From Streptomyces sp. CA-210063 (lineage in GTDB: Bacteria; Actinomycetota; Actinomycetes; Streptomycetales; Streptomycetaceae): a DNA stretch of 64,000 nt. The notes under the pieces were generated by a model. It worked only from the letters and a program-made list of their open reading frames with translations, was not told the DNA's origin and searched no databases. This document shows, one piece after another, positions 16,762 through 25,959 of the stretch; within the stretch, counting starts at the first letter, position 1, and every line of letters starts with the position of its first letter. A program made the translations under genes and the position numbers. Location of the stretch: assembly GCF_024612015.1 (NCBI RefSeq), contig NZ_CP102512.1, positions 6,200,001 to 6,264,000 on the forward strand, read 5' to 3'.

Positions 16762-17757
16762 ATGGCAACCCGTGCCGTCGCCGCTCGTCGTTCGTCCTCT
16801 GGCCGGACCGACGCGGCTCGCAGCGTTCGCGCCTCTGGCGGCGAGATCGCCGACCGCGACCTGGTCGGCATGTATCTCGACGAGATAGCGCGTACGCCGC
16901 TGCTCGACGCCGCCAAGGAAGTCGAGCTGTCCCAGATCATCGAGGCGGGTGTGTTCGCGCAGCAGATCCTCGACGGCGAGGAGGAGGCCAGGGCGGACGC
17001 CACCCGCGAGGAGCTTCAGGCCCTCGTCGCCGACAGCGAGCGGGCCAAGGACATCTTCATACGGTCGAACCTGCGGCTCGTCGTGGCCGTCGCCCGGCGC
17101 TACCCCCGCAGCGGCCTGCCCCTGCTGGACCTCATCCAGGAGGGCAACGCCGGCCTGGTCCGCGCGGTCGAGAAGTTCGACTACCGCAAGGGCTTCAAGT
17201 TCTCCACGTACGCCACCTGGTGGATCCGTCAGGCCATCACCCGTTCGATAGCCGACCAGTCGCGCACCATCCGGCTGCCCGTCCACCTGGTCGAGGAGCT
17301 GGGCCGGATCCGCCGCGTCCAGCGCGAGTTCAACCGTGAACACGGGCGCGACCCCGAGCCCCAGGAGATCGCCACCGAGCTCGGCTCCAACCCGGACCGC
17401 GTCATCGACGTCCTGGACTGGGCCCGCGACCCGGTCTCGCTGAACATGTCGGTGGACGACGACGGCGACACCCAGTTCGGTGACCTGCTGGAGGACACCT
17501 CCGCGGTCTCGCCCGAGCAGTCCGTGCTCACGCTGCTGCGCAGCGAGGAGCTGGACAGCCTGATCGGACGCCTCGACCAGCGCACCGCCTCCATCATCAA
17601 GATGCGGTACGGCATCGAGGACGGCCGCGAGCGCACCCTCACGGAGGTCGGCAAGGAGCATGGACTCACCCGCGAGCGCATCCGCCAGATCGAGAAGCAC
17701 GCCCTGCTCGAACTGAAGAAGCTCGCCCGCGACACGGGCTTCGACGCGGCAGCCTGA
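16762..17757 (+). CDS. hrdD: RNA polymerase sigma factor HrdD (sigma-70 group 2)
   Basis: 331 aa, the length I remember for HrdD. Region 1.2 is EIADRDLVGMYLDEIARTPLL, and the core-binding region 2 and -10 recognition run through IQEGNAGLVRAVEKFDYRKG and FSTYATWWIRQAI. Region 3 contains PVHLVEELGRIRRVQREF, and the region 4.2 HTH is GLTRERIRQIEKHALLELKK. Unlike HrdB it lacks a long region 1.1. The AGGGAG site precedes ATG 16762. Non-essential HrdD shares promoter specificity with HrdB and is induced by thiol and envelope stress; a perfect SigR promoter is present upstream. Confidence 0.93.
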   Translation: MATRAVAARRSSSGRTDAARSVRASGGEIADRDLVGMYLDEIARTPLLDAAKEVELSQIIEAGVFAQQILDGEEEARADATREELQALVADSERAKDIFIRSNLRLVVAVARRYPRSGLPLLDLIQEGNAGLVRAVEKFDYRKGFKFSTYATWWIRQAITRSIADQSRTIRLPVHLVEELGRIRRVQREFNREHGRDPEPQEIATELGSNPDRVIDVLDWARDPVSLNMSVDDDGDTQFGDLLEDTSAVSPEQSVLTLLRSEELDSLIGRLDQRTASIIKMRYGIEDGRERTLTEVGKEHGLTRERIRQIEKHALLELKKLARDTGFDAAA

Positions 17758-17768
17758 TCCGGCCCGAG

Positions 17769-17850
17769 GCCGGTGTGTCCAAGGGCCGGTGTGTCCAAGG
17801 AGCCGGTGTGTCCAAGGAGCCGGTGTGTCCGAGGGCCGGTGTGTCCGAGG
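17769..17850. repeat. 16/17-bp tandem repeat directly after hrdD
   Basis: Five head-to-tail units gccggtgtgtcc(a/g)agg(a) start at 17769, 17785, 17802, 17819 and 17835. The array begins 11 bases after the hrdD stop codon. Confidence 0.85.
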
Positions 17851-18428
17851 GCGGCTGATGGTTCGACACGGCCCAAGGCTCGGCTCCCCGGACCGGAGAC
17901 CGGCGCAGACCAGGACCCCGTACGGCCCCTCCCCCCGGGGCCGCCGCGGGGTCCGGCCCGGCGTACGGCCCTGCGTCGGCCACTCTTCGCCACACCTTGG
18001 CCGTTCTACGCCGCTTCAACTCCCCGATCCCGGGGCACAAGACTTCCGGGCCCACGACTTCACCGGGCCCGGAGCCGCCAGGCCCGGGACCCGGAGTCCG
18101 AGGGAGTCGGGGCACCGCAACGCACCGAAGCGAAGCCTGTGCCGCCGTACGCCGTCGTACGTCACCGGAGCCGACAGCAGCTGGCAGAAGCCGACTCGAG
18201 CCGACCAAGGCCGAGCCGACCGAAGCCGAAGCGAACCGCAGCCGACCGACCGCAAGCCGCAGTGATGCGAAGCCACCCGAGGCCGAGTCCCGACGCTCTC
18301 CCCCCAGCGCCGGGACTCTCCGAGAGCCGGGCTTCGGCGCCTCCCCCCCCGGCGCCGGAGCCCGGCTCCTTTTCGTCAGGGCGGCCCGGCCCGGCTCGGC
18401 CCAAGGCGTCCGGGCAGATCAAAGGGCC
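17851..18428. other. long low-complexity intergenic region without a supported gene
   Basis: Open frames occur on both strands but have Arg/Pro/Ser-rich, non-homologous translations and no credible ribosome site. The 18170-18262 part is a degenerate run of gccgac/gccgaag hexamers. I see no RNA gene or mobile element. Confidence 0.6.
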
Positions 18429-18453
18429 ACCCCGGACCTGAACCCCGGGGTGA
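18429..18453. terminator. hairpin caccccgg / ccggggtg
   Basis: An 8-bp stem with a loop of about 8 bases (acctgaac) lies at the 3' side of the WYL regulator gene (- strand) and of the hrdD trailer. Confidence 0.5.
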
Positions 18454-18545
18454 CCCGAAGGGCAGATTGTGTCACAGCGGCACACTCCACCGCGGGCACG
18501 GCGGTGCCATACGCGCACGTCAGGGGGCCCCCTTCAGCCCCCGCC

Positions 18546-19520
18546 TCACTCTTCGGCGCCGCCCGCCGCCCGCGTCAGCCGTGCCCCCAACTCCCGTACA
18601 TACCCGACCAGTTCCGGTGGCTCGTGCACCGTGAACTCGCAGTCGACCATGGCGAGCCGTACCGCGAGCCACTCCATGGAGTCGCCGACGGACGCCCGCA
18701 GCCGGCAGCTGTGCTCGTCGACGGGTTCGGGCGTACCGAACCAGCGGGGCAGCCGGGCCGCGATGAACTCCACGGGCGCGGCGAAGGTGACATCGAACGC
18801 GTACGTCTCCTGCCGCCGGTACATCGACTGCTTCAGATACTCCTCCGCGCTCCCCGTCGGCAGCTCGCGCGGCGTGAACCGGGCGCCCGTGGCGAAGGGC
18901 TCCTCGACCCGGTCGACCCGGAAGGTGCGCCAGTCGGCGCGGTCGAGGTCGTACGCGACGAGATACCAGCGGCGGCCGGTCGAAACGAGCCGGTACGGCT
19001 CGCAGTGGCGGCGCGAGTCCGTGCCGTCCCCGGAACGGTAGGCGAAGCGCAACCGCTCCTGACCCGCCACCGCCGAGGCCATCACGGTCAGCGTCTCGGG
19101 CGTGACGGTCGCCCCGTCGCCGCTGGTCAGGGGAGTGGTGGCGGCCTGCAGTGTGGAGACCCGGTGGCGCAGCCGTGACGGCAGCACCTGTTCGAGCTTG
19201 GCGAGCGCCCGTACGGAGGCCTCGTCCACCCCCTCCACCGCGTGCCCGGCCCCGGCCCGCAGCCCCACCGCGATCGCCACGGCCTCCTCGTCGTCCAGCA
19301 CGAGCGGGGGCATGGCCTTCCCGGCCACCAGCCGATATCCGCCGTCGGCCCCCATCGTCGCCTGCACCGGATAACCCAGCTCCCGCAGCCGGTCGATGTC
19401 CCGCCGCACGGTACGACGCGAAACCCCGAGCCGCCCGGCCAGCTCACCACCGGGCCACTCGCGGGGTGTCTGGAGGAGGGAGAGGAGTTGGAGGAGCCGG
19501 CCGGGGGTGTCGGTGGTCAT
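18546..19520 (-). CDS. YafY-like HTH/WYL-domain transcriptional regulator
   Basis: 324 aa from ATG 19520. A DeoR-like HTH lies at residues 8-60 (LLQTPREWPGGELAGRLGVS, then RRTVRRDIDRLRELGYPV), followed by GADGGYRLVAGKAMPPL. The WYL ligand domain at about 150-230 includes EPYRLVSTGRRWYLVAYDLD, and a C-terminal WCX-type extension follows. WYL proteins sense nucleotides or other small ligands. It is divergent from an MFS exporter gene with a 99-base gap and is therefore its likely regulator. Confidence 0.9.
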   Translation of the reverse strand: MTTDTPGRLLQLLSLLQTPREWPGGELAGRLGVSRRTVRRDIDRLRELGYPVQATMGADGGYRLVAGKAMPPLVLDDEEAVAIAVGLRAGAGHAVEGVDEASVRALAKLEQVLPSRLRHRVSTLQAATTPLTSGDGATVTPETLTVMASAVAGQERLRFAYRSGDGTDSRRHCEPYRLVSTGRRWYLVAYDLDRADWRTFRVDRVEEPFATGARFTPRELPTGSAEEYLKQSMYRRQETYAFDVTFAAPVEFIAARLPRWFGTPEPVDEHSCRLRASVGDSMEWLAVRLAMVDCEFTVHEPPELVGYVRELGARLTRAAGGAEE

Positions 19521-19607
19521 GAGAGCCCCTTCCCTATCCGCGATTTCCCTGTCGTCATGACCCGAGCATGCCGCAGAAGTAGGACGCAATCTGACCTAAT
19601 GGGCGTC

Positions 19608-19613
19608 TAGTTT
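19608..19613 (+). promoter_or_regulatory. -10 box TAGTTT, leaderless transcript of the MFS gene
   Basis: TANNNT box ending 6 bases before ATG 19620. A gacgc (19583-19587) / gcgtc (19603-19607) inverted repeat just upstream could be the WYL regulator's operator. Confidence 0.45.
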
Positions 19614-19619
19614 CGAAGC

Positions 19620-21233
19620 ATGACCTCGACCACGAGCGCCCCGAACGGGCGCGGGGAACTGCGCGACCAGCCACAAACGACCCGCGGTGACGCCACGACA
19701 GCCACCCCAACGGCGCTGGACCCAGCCCTCCTTGGCGGAGCCGACCGCGGAGCCGACCGCCGACGCTGGATCGCCCTCGCCATCGTCATGACCGCCGCCT
19801 TCATGGACCTCGTCGACGTCACCATCGTCAACATCGCCATCCCCTCCATCCAGCGAAGCGAACACACCACGTTCAGCCAGATCCAGTGGATCACCGCCGG
19901 CTACGCCCTCGCCTTCGCCGCAGGCCTCGTCACCGGCGGCCGACTCGGCGACATCCACGGCCGCAGGCGGATCTTCCTCCTCGGTATGGGCGGCTTCACC
20001 CTCGCCTCCGCGCTGTGCGGCCTCGCCGCGAACCCGGAGATGCTGGTGGCGGCGAGGATCGCGCAGGGCGCGACCGCCGCGCTGATGGTGCCGCAGGTGC
20101 TGTCGATCGTGCACGCGACCTTCCCGGCGCACGAACGGGGCAAGGTGTTCGGGCTGTTCGGCGCGATCGTGGGCCTCGGCGCGGTCTCCGGCCCGCTGCT
20201 CGGCGCCCTGCTCATCGAGTGGAACCCGTTCGGCCTCGAATGGCGGGCGATCTTCCTGATCAACCTCCCGGTCGGCGTCGCGGGCCTGATCCTGGGCCGC
20301 CGTTTCATCACCGAGTCGAAGGCCCCGCACGCCCTGAAGCTGGACCTCGTGGGCGTCGCCCTGGTCACCGGCGGTCTGCTGATGCTGCTCTACCCGCTCA
20401 CCCGGGGCCATGAGACGGGCTGGCCGCTGTGGGGACACATCTCCATGGCCGGCTCGCTGGTCGTGTTCGCGGCGCTGGTGGCGTACGAGCGGCGCAAGAC
20501 CGCGCGGGACGGCTCCCCGCTGATCGAACTGTCGCTGTTCAAGGTGAAGAGCTTCGCGGCGGGCATCGCCGTACAGACCGTCTTCGGCATCGCCCTCGGC
20601 GTCTTCTTCCTCGTCTGGACGCTCTATCTTCAGACAGGCCTCGGCTGGAGCGTCCTGAAGGCCGGCCTCACCGGCATCCCCTTCTCCCTCGCCGTCTCGG
20701 TCGCGGCCGGGGTGTCGGTCCAGAAGCTCGTCCCGCGCTTCGGCCGCAAGGTCCTCCAGGCGGGCGCGCTGCTGATGGCGGCCGGCGTGCTGCTGTACCT
20801 GGCGGAGTCCGAACGGTACGGCCTCGCCCTCACCCCCTGGCAGATGGCGCTCCCGCTGGTCGTGATGGGCGCGGGCATGGGGCTCATCGTCGCCCCGCTG
20901 ACCGACGCGATCCTCTCCGGGGTCCCGCGTGAGCACGCGGGTTCCGCGTCCGGGCTGATCAGCACGGTCCAGCAGATGGGCAACGCGCTCGGCCTCGGCC
21001 TGGTCGCCGTCGTCTTCTTCGGCGTCATGGAGGACCACCTCCTCCCCGCCGAGATCGGCCCCGCCTTCGTGGACGCCTTCGAGTACGCGCTCGGCTGGGT
21101 GGCCGCCGTCCTGCTGGCGATCTTCCTCCTGATGTTCGCCCTGCCGGGGCGAGCCTCGGAGGCGGACCACGAGGCGGCCGAAGCCGTGGAATCGGTGGAC
21201 GAGGCCGAGCGGGAGGGGCAGTTGGTGCCGTGA
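19620..21233 (+). CDS. MFS drug transporter, DHA2 type, with repeat-derived N-terminus
   Basis: 537 aa with about 14 hydrophobic segments. Landmarks are MDLVDVTIVNIAIPSIQ, IQWITAGYALAFAAGLVTGG, LGDIHGRRRIF (motif A) and, late, GVPREHAGSASGLISTVQQMG. The first ~45 residues are hydrophilic and unlike the family. Residues 9-22 (NGRGELRDQPQTTR) are encoded by a copy of interspersed repeat A. With a leaderless-type -10 directly upstream of ATG 19620, translation through the repeat appears real; no other start precedes the first membrane segment except far downstream. It is an efflux pump of unknown substrate, probably regulated by the divergent WYL protein. Confidence 0.9.
   Translation: MTSTTSAPNGRGELRDQPQTTRGDATTATPTALDPALLGGADRGADRRRWIALAIVMTAAFMDLVDVTIVNIAIPSIQRSEHTTFSQIQWITAGYALAFAAGLVTGGRLGDIHGRRRIFLLGMGGFTLASALCGLAANPEMLVAARIAQGATAALMVPQVLSIVHATFPAHERGKVFGLFGAIVGLGAVSGPLLGALLIEWNPFGLEWRAIFLINLPVGVAGLILGRRFITESKAPHALKLDLVGVALVTGGLLMLLYPLTRGHETGWPLWGHISMAGSLVVFAALVAYERRKTARDGSPLIELSLFKVKSFAAGIAVQTVFGIALGVFFLVWTLYLQTGLGWSVLKAGLTGIPFSLAVSVAAGVSVQKLVPRFGRKVLQAGALLMAAGVLLYLAESERYGLALTPWQMALPLVVMGAGMGLIVAPLTDAILSGVPREHAGSASGLISTVQQMGNALGLGLVAVVFFGVMEDHLLPAEIGPAFVDAFEYALGWVAAVLLAIFLLMFALPGRASEADHEAAEAVESVDEAEREGQLVP
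19647..19687 (+). repeat. interspersed repeat A, copy 4, inside a coding sequence
   Basis: gggcgcggggaactgcgcga followed by ccagccacaaacgacccgcgg, read in frame as part of the MFS N-terminus. About 85% identical by eye to the copy at 8374. Confidence 0.8.
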
Positions 21234-21246
21234 CCGGCGGCGACGA

Positions 21247-21283
21247 GAGCGGGGCCCGGCACCTCAGGTACCGGGCCCCGCTC
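21247..21283. terminator. strong hairpin terminator after the MFS gene
   Basis: A perfect 13-bp stem (gagcggggcccgg / ccgggccccgctc) with an 11-base loop lies 14 bases after the stop codon. Confidence 0.75.
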
Positions 21284-21353
21284 CCGCCGTAAGCCCGATC
21301 ATGTCCGAGTCGCGCCCGAAACTGTTTACTTTTCGGAAATCCGGGCGTAGCCT

Positions 21354-21377
21354 CCCGATCGAAACCACAGAATCGGG
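21354..21377. promoter_or_regulatory. candidate operator of the fru operon
   Basis: cccgat (21354) and atcggg (21372) form an inverted repeat with a 12-base spacer, 23-46 bases before the fruR ATG. It is a possible FruR autoregulatory site. Confidence 0.3.
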
Positions 21378-21399
21378 CATCGGTCGGAGGTGAACGGAC

Positions 21400-22224
21400 A
21401 TGTACGCACCGGAGCGGCAGCAGGAGATCCTTCGGCTCGCCCGTGACGGCGGCCGGGTGGACGTCGTGTCGCTGGCCGAGGAGTTCCAGGTCACGGCGGA
21501 GACGATCCGACGCGATTTGAAGGCCCTCGACCGCGCCGGCCTCGTCCAGCGGGTGCACGGCGGCGCCATCCCCGCCGGCCGACTGGACTTCGAGCCCGAC
21601 CTCGCCGAACGCGAGGGCACCGCGGCCGACGAGAAGGACCGTATCGCGCAGGCCGCCCTCGCCGAACTGCCGAGCGACGGCACGATCGTCCTCGACGCCG
21701 GCACGACCGTCGCACGCCTCGCCGCCGCCATCCCGCTGGAGGCCGCGCTCACCGCGGTCACGCACAGCCTCCCGATCGCGGCCCGCCTCGCCGACCACCC
21801 CGGCATCCAGCTCCACCTCGTCGGCGGCCGAGTCCGCCACCGCACGCGCGCCGCCGTGGACGCCTGGGCACTGCGGGCCTACGGCGAGATCCGCGCCGAC
21901 GTCCTCTTCGTGGCGGCCAACGGCTTCTCCGTCGAGCACGGCCTGACCACCCCCGACCTCGCCGAAGCCGCGGTGAAGCGGGCGGCGGTGGCCGCCGCCC
22001 GGCGCGTCGTACTGCTCGCCGACTCCACCAAGCACGGCCAGGAGCACTTCGCCCGCTTCGGCGACCTCAGCGATGTGGACCTGCTGATCACCGACACCGG
22101 ACTGAGCCCCGAAGACGCCCTCGCCATCGAACGCAAGGGCACCGAAGTGCTGCGCGTCCCGGGCACCGAGCCCCTCAGCGGCTCCGCCACGGACCGCACC
22201 AACGGCCGGAAAGACCGCTCATGA
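21400..22224 (+). CDS. fruR: DeoR-family repressor of the fructose operon
   Basis: 274 aa from ATG 21400, with GGAGGTGA upstream. The DeoR HTH is at residues 5-58 (RQQEILRLARDGGRVDVVSL, TAETIRRDLKALDRAGLV, then the typical QRVHGGAI). The C-terminal DeoRC sensor domain has VLDAGTTVARLA and LLADSTKHGQEHFARFG. It overlaps the fruK start by 4 bases (ATGA), so the regulator, 1-phosphofructokinase and PTS transporter genes form one operon. The inducer is probably fructose-1-phosphate. Confidence 0.9.
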   Translation: MYAPERQQEILRLARDGGRVDVVSLAEEFQVTAETIRRDLKALDRAGLVQRVHGGAIPAGRLDFEPDLAEREGTAADEKDRIAQAALAELPSDGTIVLDAGTTVARLAAAIPLEAALTAVTHSLPIAARLADHPGIQLHLVGGRVRHRTRAAVDAWALRAYGEIRADVLFVAANGFSVEHGLTTPDLAEAAVKRAAVAAARRVVLLADSTKHGQEHFARFGDLSDVDLLITDTGLSPEDALAIERKGTEVLRVPGTEPLSGSATDRTNGRKDRS

Positions 22225-23168
22225 TCCTCACCGTCACCCCCAACCCGTCGCTCGACCGCACGTACGAGGTCCCCTCCCTCGACCGCGGCGAGGTCATCCG
22301 GGCCACCGGCGAACGCATGGACCCGGGCGGCAAGGGCGTCAACGTCTCCCGCGCGGTCGCCGCCGCCGGGCGCCGCACCGTGGCCGTACTACCGCTGGGC
22401 GGCGCACCGGGCGCACTGGTCGCCGACCTGCTCGACGCGCAGGGCATCGAGGTCGCCCGGGTGACGGTGGCCGGGGCGACCCGCTCCAACATCGCCCTCG
22501 CCGAGGCCGACGGCGTCCTGACGAAGATCAACGCGCCCGGCCCGGAGCTGTCGGCCGCCGAGGAGGAACTCCTCCTGGAGACCGTCCGCGCCCAGTCCGC
22601 CGACGCCTCCTGGATCGCCTGCTGCGGCAGCCTCCCGCGCGGCCTCGCCCCGTCCTGGTACGCCGCACTCGTCGCCCGCGCCCACGCGGCCGGCACCCGC
22701 ATCGCGCTCGACACCTCCGGCCCCGCCCTGCTGGCCGCGCTCCGCGAACGCCCCGACGTCGTCAAGCCGAACGCCGAGGAACTCGCGGAGGCCGTGGGCC
22801 GCCCGCTCGCCACCGTCGGCGACGCCGTCAAGGCCGCGGAGGAACTCCGCGAGATGGGCGCCGGCGCGGTCCTGGCCAGCCTCGGCGCCGACGGGCAACT
22901 CCTCGTCGACGCCTCGGGCGCCTGGTTCGGCAGCGCCCGCGTCGACGTCGTCCGCAGCAACGTCGGCGCCGGCGACTCCTCCCTCGCCGGCTTCCTGATC
23001 GCCGGCGGCAACGGCCCCGAAGCCCTCGCCTCAGCCGTCGCCCACGGCGCCGCCGCCGTACAACTCCCCGGCAGCGTCATGCCGACCCCGGCCCACCTGG
23101 ACCCGGCCGCGGTGACGGTGACAGCGGAGGTACCGGCGGACCGGATGCTCACGGAGCCGGTGTCATGA
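22221..23168 (+). CDS. fruK: 1-phosphofructokinase
   Basis: 315 aa PfkB-family kinase converting fructose-1-phosphate to fructose-1,6-bisphosphate in the cytoplasm. It opens with MILTVTPNPSLDRTYEV. The substrate-binding GGKGVNVSRA is near residue 35. The PfkB signature NVGAGDSSLAGFL carries the catalytic Asp near 250. Its position between fruR and fruA fits the pathway: the PTS imports fructose as fructose-1-phosphate, which is this enzyme's substrate. A 169-base gap without a gene precedes fruA. Confidence 0.93.
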   Translation: MILTVTPNPSLDRTYEVPSLDRGEVIRATGERMDPGGKGVNVSRAVAAAGRRTVAVLPLGGAPGALVADLLDAQGIEVARVTVAGATRSNIALAEADGVLTKINAPGPELSAAEEELLLETVRAQSADASWIACCGSLPRGLAPSWYAALVARAHAAGTRIALDTSGPALLAALRERPDVVKPNAEELAEAVGRPLATVGDAVKAAEELREMGAGAVLASLGADGQLLVDASGAWFGSARVDVVRSNVGAGDSSLAGFLIAGGNGPEALASAVAHGAAAVQLPGSVMPTPAHLDPAAVTVTAEVPADRMLTEPVS

Positions 23169-23337
23169 GCCCGATACGCCCGCTCCGGGCGGCCCCGAGC
23201 GGCGGTGACCACGAGTTAGTCACCACCCTTCCGCAGCACCGCACCCCGTCGGCCCCAGCGGCCCGCGCCCCCCACACTTCCGTCCCCACCCCCGCCCACC
23301 ACACCCCCCGGGCGATACGCGTGCGAAGGAGCCCGCG

Positions 23338-25428
23338 ATGAGCGAGATGATCACCGCGGACCTGGTCGACCTCGACCTGTCCGCCGATACGAAGGAAGCG
23401 GCGGCGCGTGCCCTCGCCGAGCGCATGGTGACGAAGGGCCGGGTCACCGACCTGGACGGCTTCCTCGCCGACGTGGCCGCCCGTGAGGCGCAGATGCCGA
23501 CCGGCCTCGACGGCGGCATCGGCATCCCGCACTGCCGCAGCGAGCACGTCACCGAGCCGACCCTCGCCTTCGGCCGCAGCGCGGCCGGCATCGACTTCGG
23601 CGCGCCGGACGGTCCCGCCGACCTGATCTTCCTGATCGCCGCCCCGGCGGGCGCCGACGACGCCCACCTCACGATCCTGTCCTCCCTCGCCCGCCAGCTG
23701 ATGAACACCGAGTTCACCGACGCGCTCCGCGCCGTGGACGACGCGGCCCGCGCCGCCGCACTCATCCGGGGCGACGAGGACGCACAGCCCACAGGGAGCC
23801 CCGAAAGCCCCGAGAGCACCGAAGACTCCGCGGCGGCACCGGTCGGAACGGCCTCCACCGGTGCCGCCGCGGGCAGCACGGACAAGCCCGCCGCCGCGGC
23901 CCCCGCCCCGACGGCACCCGCCGCCGAGGCCCGCCCCTTCCGTATCGTCGCCGTCACCTCCTGCCCCACCGGCATCGCGCACACCTACATGGCCGCCGAG
24001 TCGCTGGAGAACGCGGGCCGCGACGCCGGTGACGTCGAGATCGTCGTCGAGACGCAGGGCTCCGCCGGCTTCACCCGCCTCGACCCGGCCGTCATCGCCG
24101 CCGCCGACGGCGTGATCTTCGCCCACGACGTGCCCGTACGGGAGAAGGACCGGTTCGCTGGAAAGCCCACCGTCGACGTCGGCGTGAAGGCGGGCATCAG
24201 CCGCCCCGCCGAACTGATCACCGACGTCCGCGCCAAGGCCGAGCGCGGCGAGGTCACGGCCGCCGCCCGCCCCGGCACCCCCGTCGACCGCGCGGGCGAG
24301 CCCGGCGAGGGCTACGGCACCAAGCTGCGCAAGTGGCTGATGTCCGGCGTGAGTTACATGGTCCCCTTCGTCGCGGCGGGCGGTCTGCTCATCGCCCTCG
24401 GCTTCGCCATCGGCGGCTGGGAGATCACCGAGGCCAAGCCGGTCACCGAACACTTCGACTGGCTCCAGGTCGACAGTTGGGCGGCCCTGCTGCTCCAGAT
24501 CGGTCAAGTCGCCTTCGGCTTCCTGATCCCGGTCCTCGCCGGTTACATCGCGTACGGCATGGCGGACCGTCCAGGTCTCGTGCCGGGCTTCGTCGGAGGC
24601 ATGATCGCCTTCAACATCAACGCCGGTTTCCTCGGCGGTCTGGCCGCCGGTCTGATCGCCGGCGCGGTCGTCCTCGGAATCCAGCGGATCAAGATCCCGC
24701 CGGTGCTGCGCGGCATCATGCCGGTGGTCGTGATCCCGCTGATCTCCTCGCTGATCGTCGGCTTCCTGATGCTGGTGGTGATCGGCAAGCCCATCGCCGA
24801 AGCACAGAAGGGCATGACCGACTGGCTGAGCGGCCTCTCCGGCTCCAACGCGATCCTCCTCGGCGTCCTCCTCGGCCTGATGATGTGCTTCGACCTCGGC
24901 GGCCCGGTCAACAAGGTCGCGTACGCCTTCGCCACCGCCGGTATCGCCGTACAGGACCCCAGCGACTCCGCGATGAAGATCATGGCGGCGGTCATGGCGG
25001 CCGGCATGGTCCCGCCGCTCGGCATGGCCCTCGCCACCACGATCCGCAAGAAGCTGTTCACCAGCGCCGAACGCGAGAACGGCAAGGCGGCCTGGGTCCT
25101 CGGCGCCTCCTTCATCTCCGAGGGCGCGATCCCCTTCGCCGCCGCCGACCCGCTGCGCGTGATCCCCGCCTCCATGGCGGGCGGCGCGGTCACCGGTGCG
25201 CTCGCCATGGCCTTCGGCTCCACCCTGCGCGCCCCGCACGGCGGCATCTGGGTCACCCCGCTGATCGGCCAGCCCTTCCTCTACCTGCTGGCCATCGCCG
25301 TCGGCACGGCGATCACGGCCGGCCTGGTCATCGTCCTGAAGGGCATGCGCAAGACCCAGCCGGGCACGGCACCCGAATCCGCCCCCGCCACCGCCAAGAC
25401 GGAGACCAAGGAGCCGGTCGCGGCCTGA
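23338..25428 (+). CDS. fruA: PTS fructose transporter, fused EIIA-EIIB-EIIC
   Basis: 696 aa fusion. The EIIA domain (about 1-145) has phospho-His65 in GGIGIPHCRSEH. An Ala/Pro/Ser linker follows at 150-198. The EIIB domain (about 200-300) has phospho-Cys209 in VTSCPTGIAHTYMAAE. The EIIC membrane domain (about 325-675) has several hydrophobic spans and GGPVNKVAYAFA, SEGAIPFAAADP and APHGGIWV. It imports and phosphorylates fructose to fructose-1-phosphate, with EI/HPr encoded elsewhere. AAGGAG precedes the ATG. A hairpin terminator follows 58 bases after the stop. Confidence 0.95.
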   Translation: MSEMITADLVDLDLSADTKEAAARALAERMVTKGRVTDLDGFLADVAAREAQMPTGLDGGIGIPHCRSEHVTEPTLAFGRSAAGIDFGAPDGPADLIFLIAAPAGADDAHLTILSSLARQLMNTEFTDALRAVDDAARAAALIRGDEDAQPTGSPESPESTEDSAAAPVGTASTGAAAGSTDKPAAAAPAPTAPAAEARPFRIVAVTSCPTGIAHTYMAAESLENAGRDAGDVEIVVETQGSAGFTRLDPAVIAAADGVIFAHDVPVREKDRFAGKPTVDVGVKAGISRPAELITDVRAKAERGEVTAAARPGTPVDRAGEPGEGYGTKLRKWLMSGVSYMVPFVAAGGLLIALGFAIGGWEITEAKPVTEHFDWLQVDSWAALLLQIGQVAFGFLIPVLAGYIAYGMADRPGLVPGFVGGMIAFNINAGFLGGLAAGLIAGAVVLGIQRIKIPPVLRGIMPVVVIPLISSLIVGFLMLVVIGKPIAEAQKGMTDWLSGLSGSNAILLGVLLGLMMCFDLGGPVNKVAYAFATAGIAVQDPSDSAMKIMAAVMAAGMVPPLGMALATTIRKKLFTSAERENGKAAWVLGASFISEGAIPFAAADPLRVIPASMAGGAVTGALAMAFGSTLRAPHGGIWVTPLIGQPFLYLLAIAVGTAITAGLVIVLKGMRKTQPGTAPESAPATAKTETKEPVAA

Positions 25429-25485
25429 GCGACTGAGCACCACCCGTGGGAAACGCCGGTCACGGCCTGAACCCGTGACCGTACG

Positions 25486-25521
25486 ACGGCCGCAGCCCTC
25501 GCCAGAGAGGACTGCGGCCGT
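25486..25521. terminator. fru operon terminator hairpin
   Basis: Perfect 10-bp stem acggccgcag / ctgcggccgt with a 16-base loop. Confidence 0.7.
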
Positions 25522-25650
25522 TCGCATGTCCAAGTGAGCCTCACGCGCCCCTTTGGGCGCCTTTACAACCCCTGTGACTTGTACGCCGTACCTGCGAGAT
25601 ACGTCACGGTCCGGGCTCAAAGTCCCATCCGGTGGTGTCTACTGGAGGGC

Positions 25651-25926
25651 ATGCCTGAGCACGTGTCGGTCCTCCAGCTGGTGGGCGTGAGCGCCCTCGC
25701 CCTCGCGGCGGTCATCTGGGTCGCCGTGCTCGTCCGCGTTCTGCGCCGGGACCGCGAGGTCCACCGCGGCCGCTTCGCCGAACTGGCCCGCAATCGTGGG
25801 CAGCGCCTGCGCGCCCTGCCCCACCAGCGCCGCAAGGGTCCGCACGTGGAGCACGTGGAACTGACCCCGGCGGAACAGGACGCCTTCGCCTTCCTGGCCC
25901 GCCAGTTCAGCGACGACCGCCGGTAG
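25651..25926 (+). CDS. small single-span membrane protein of unknown function
   Basis: 91 aa from ATG 25651, with GGAGGG 2-4 bases upstream; an upstream in-frame start at 25534 lacks coding character. One transmembrane helix lies at residues 6-30 (VLQLVGVSALALAAVIWVAV), followed by a very basic stretch (LVRVLRRDREVHRGR), placing the rest in the cytoplasm. The C-terminus is a short helix LTPAEQDAFAFLARQF. I do not recognise a named family. It is an orphan between the fru operon and a convergent gene. Confidence 0.75.
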   Translation: MPEHVSVLQLVGVSALALAAVIWVAVLVRVLRRDREVHRGRFAELARNRGQRLRALPHQRRKGPHVEHVELTPAEQDAFAFLARQFSDDRR

Positions 25927-25959
25927 ACGATCCGCCGAGGTCGCCCGAGACCCCAGCCG

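Noticed and set aside
17773..19178. Open + strand frames after hrdD
   Set aside because: Translations are Arg/Pro/Ser low complexity, one runs antisense through the WYL regulator, and no ribosome site is present.
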